From assembly GCA_003991915.1 (NCBI GenBank), contig RQTK01000945.1, positions 1 through 64,000 of the forward strand: a stretch of DNA of 64,000 bases. The letters are read 5' to 3'. The stretch's first letter is position 1. Each line of letters begins with the position of its first letter. The position numbers and the translations under genes are program-made. The notes under the pieces were generated by a model. The model did not search any database. It was given only the letters and a program-made list of their open reading frames with translations, and was not told the origin of the DNA. Origin of the DNA: Elysia chlorotica. Its lineage: Eukaryota; Mollusca; Gastropoda; Plakobranchidae. Shown here piece by piece: positions 61,087 through 64,000 of the stretch.

Positions 61087-61682
61087 NNNNNNNNNNNNNN
61101 NNNNNNNNNNNNNNNNNNNNNNNNNNNNNNNNNNNNNNNNNNNNNNNNNNNNNNNNNNNNNNNNNNNNNNNNNNNNNNNNNNNNNNNNNNNNNNNNNNNN
61201 NNNNNNNNNNNNNNNNNNNNNNNNNNNNNNNNNNNNNNNNNNNNNNNNNNNNNNNNNNNNNNNNNNNNNNNNNNNNNNNNNNNNNNNNNNNNNNNNNNNN
61301 NNNNNNNNNNNNNNNNNNNNNNNNNNNNNNNNNNNNNNNNNNNNNNNNNNNNNNNNNNNNNNNNNNNNNNNNNNNNNNNNNNNNNNNNNNNNNNNNNNNN
61401 NNNNNNNNNNNNNNNNNNNNNNNNNNNNNNNNNNNNNNNNNNNNNNNNNNNNNNNNNNNNNNNNNNNNNNNNNNNNNNNNNNNNNNNNNNNNNNNNNNNN
61501 NNNNNNNNNNNNNNNNNNNNNNNNNNNNNNNNNNNNNNNNNNNNNNNNNNNNNNNNNNNNNNNNNNNNNNNNNNNNNNNNNNNNNNNNNNNNNNNNNNNN
61601 NNNNNNNNNNNNNNNNNNNNNNNNNNNNNNNNNNNNNNNNNNNNNNNNNNNNNNNNNNNNNNNNNNNNNNNNNNNNNNNNNN
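61087..61682. other. Assembly gap
   Basis: 596 undetermined bases between two microsatellites. The 3' UTR or poly(A) site of paralogue B could lie inside or beyond it. Confidence 0.98.
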
Positions 61683-61720
<38 letters not shown>

Positions 61721-61721
<1 letters not shown>

Positions 61722-64000
61722 AACAGAGAGAGAGAGTAAGAGAGAGAGGGAAGAATGGACGATTGGAACAACAAAAAATAGACAGAAAAAAATCATTAAG
61801 GAAATGAAGGAATTTGGAAGAGAAATAGAGAAAGTAGGAGAACAAGGCAAAAAAACCCAACAAAAACAAACACAATCAGAGCAAGCAAAAGCACAATTAT
61901 TAAGGTCACATTTTTTGCCACTGATCATTTTTCCTTATTGCCTTCACCTCTTTTGCGCCCTTCATGAGATATCACCCCTTTCCTTCTCTCATCTTTATAC
62001 TTCTCTTGACAACGCCTATACTAGTATACTTCTGAAATGTATCGGATCTCAGCTCAGAGTGTTGAAGTGTAAAATAGCAACCATTTACCATCAGTAGTTT
62101 CCATCCATAAAATATTTGATGTGTGTTGATTATAGTCTTTTGTCTACTTATGCTCAAGATAAAACGAGTGAGTGTAGTGACTGGTCAGCTCGATGAACTC
62201 AACCTATTTACATGATAATGTGCAGCTTTCCAAAGATCAATCAGCCGATCTATGTCTCGAGTTCACAACCGACAACCTGAGGGACATATACTGGTCATTT
62301 AACGCATTATGCAAATGAAAAGCCAAAAGTCAAGCGAGGGGTAAAAAGAAACATTATGACAGTGACGCCAAAGGCAAGGCCTTGCTCTTGTTTCTTTGTT
62401 TATCACAAAAGCTTCCGACTAAAAATATCACACGAGATAATATTAGCAACGATGACCTATGCAACTCTGTCTTTCTTCTGTGTGTGTTGACTGAAGTGAA
62501 AAGGTGTGTGGGCGCAGCATCTACATGTTGAAAGTCTTTGCACAATGTTATTGTGTACCGTGTTTTTTCCACTCAGGCCTGCATGGCCACTTGCTGGCGA
62601 TATCAATGAAATATCAACGTGGATTGTTTCATAATAATTATTGACAATGCTAGATATATGAATTTCGCGTCGAAAGAAAGCGACATTTCACATTTTCAGA
62701 TTTCAACCCAAGCACTCAGTCACAGAGTTCGTTTTTTGAGGTTGAATTTTCTTTTTACTGTAGTTGCTTTAATTGCTTTACATTTTCTTTAGCAGTTACT
62801 TAAAGGATGCTTTATTGATATAATCATTACTGATCTCGTGTTTAATTGTAGAGTATTCTTACACCAACGTACCTTGTAAATGATATCAGGTCTTCTCTAA
62901 AACTTATAGCGATGAATTATTTTGCACTAGCTGAAACGATCTTTTAAGTAGATGTAAAAGCTGGTGGGTTAATTTTACCCAAGCAGTTAACCCGTCTTTA
63001 TTGCCCATTTGCGTATTCTGATATAACCTCGAGGTATCATTGGCAGGGGTGAAGGCCACCTCTTCGAGAGACAATGATACGCTCAATGGACCGAAACTAA
63101 TCACACTGAATCCCTGGCGGGGCTAGACTCTGACCGAGGGATGGACACATCAAGGGGATACCTGTGCTCTTGGTGTGCTTTGTTAATTTTTAAGGTTGAT
63201 TCTGTGGCATGAAATAAGTTTGTGGTTTCACAGGAAGGAGGATCTACTTAACTTTAGATAATAGTGTCTTTTTTTTTTCTTTCGAAAAGCCTGTTTTAAG
63301 CCTTATATTATATTCAAAGGATTTAAGAACCAGCTGTTAAGGTAAGAATACATTTTGTGCATTATTGGGGCCCTATGTGTGCCTAGATCATTATAAAAGC
63401 TGTTAACAATCCATGCACGAGTACATGAGCTGCTGACGAGACCAAATTAATTAATACTGGTATTCACCAATAAATGGTATGTTAAACTAGGCCTGTTTTT
63501 TGCCGTTTAACATTATGCCCTTATAATTATGATAGTTATCCGTTTTATACACTTCTCTTGTTAAGGACTTTGATCGTACACACGCTAAAATAATATTTCG
63601 AAAAGTTATTCCATTATTAATTCCTCACTATGCTCAATCGTGTTAAAAATTGCAATTAAGTAACTGGTAGTTTCACTGCTCTAAAATGATTTTGCTTCTT
63701 CGAAAAATCTTGAACTTGGTCAGTCCTCGTTTATTGTGGGGAAGTTTACATAGAAATGCTAAAAGAATATTGTATATTTTTAAAGAAGCAAAATAACAGC
63801 AATGCGCGTTAGATTCTTGTGATATCGACAGTAAGAATTAATTCAAACATTTGAAAAAAAAGCAACACAACTTTGAACAATGCGATGAAAAGAACGTTTG
63901 AAACTTTTTTCATACCATAAACCAAACAATCAACTAATCAACCGAGCAACTAAAGTCAACAAATAAACCAACCACCAACCAACCAAACAACCAACCAACC
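61721..64000. other. Downstream DNA without a recognisable gene
   Basis: AT-rich sequence with no protein-family signal on either strand. A short inverted repeat (GTATCATTG at about 63034 with CAATGATAC at about 63072) and a CTCAATGGACCGA string shared with 43722 suggest a SINE-like remnant near 63030-63150. The window ends in a (CAAC)n-like tract. Confidence 0.5.

Overview
This is nuclear DNA from an animal, most likely a mollusc and probably a gastropod. The genes have many introns with GT-AG borders. The intergenic DNA is AT-rich and full of tRNA-derived SINEs, LINE remnants, simple repeats and a lattice of AGATCT/TCTAGA palindromes. The taxon call is an inference from protein flavour and repeat style. 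Two assembly gaps (43103-43478 and 61087-61682) suggest a draft assembly.

Layout. 1-4280: repeats, including a candidate inverted-repeat element (290-1741) and a 1.2 kb tandem duplication (1785-4080). 4309-5058 (+): TMEM69, a DUF3429 membrane protein. 5.2-11.4 kb: non-coding, with a second tandem duplication (6310-8880). 11575-27555 (-): STIL, the centriole duplication scaffold, resolved here into 19 coding exons (1497 aa). An in-frame duplication of two exons inside it gives two copies of the CPAP/SAS-4-binding PRxxPxP motif. 27.6-29.9 kb: shared divergent promoter region. 29910-36774 (+): CMPK1 (UMP-CMP kinase), six coding exons, 197 aa. Exon 5 is preceded by a ladder of about 67 bp repeats that copy its own splice acceptor and first codons. 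36.8-40.0 kb: probable long CMPK1 3' UTR.

41445-50608 (+) and 53533-60797 (+): two tandem paralogues, each of eight exons with matching phases (368 and 366 aa). They encode membrane-anchored proteins with a MaoC/R-hydratase-like hot-dog fold. I know no characterised animal protein for this arrangement, and it is the least described biology in the window. The copies keep the Asp and His of the hydratase active-site loop but have Gln where the family usually has Asn. The end of the window (60.8-64 kb) holds microsatellites, a gap and AT-rich DNA without a recognisable gene.

How the genes relate. STIL and CMPK1 lie head to head, as they do on human chromosome 1p33, and human TMEM69 is on the neighbouring 1p34 band. 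The first 37 kb therefore looks like an old bilaterian linkage block. Their functions (mitochondrial membrane, centriole assembly, pyrimidine nucleotide supply) are not obviously one pathway. A repeated theme is local tandem duplication that catches exon sequence: STIL exons 10-13, the CMPK1 exon 5 border and the last exon of the first MaoC-like gene.
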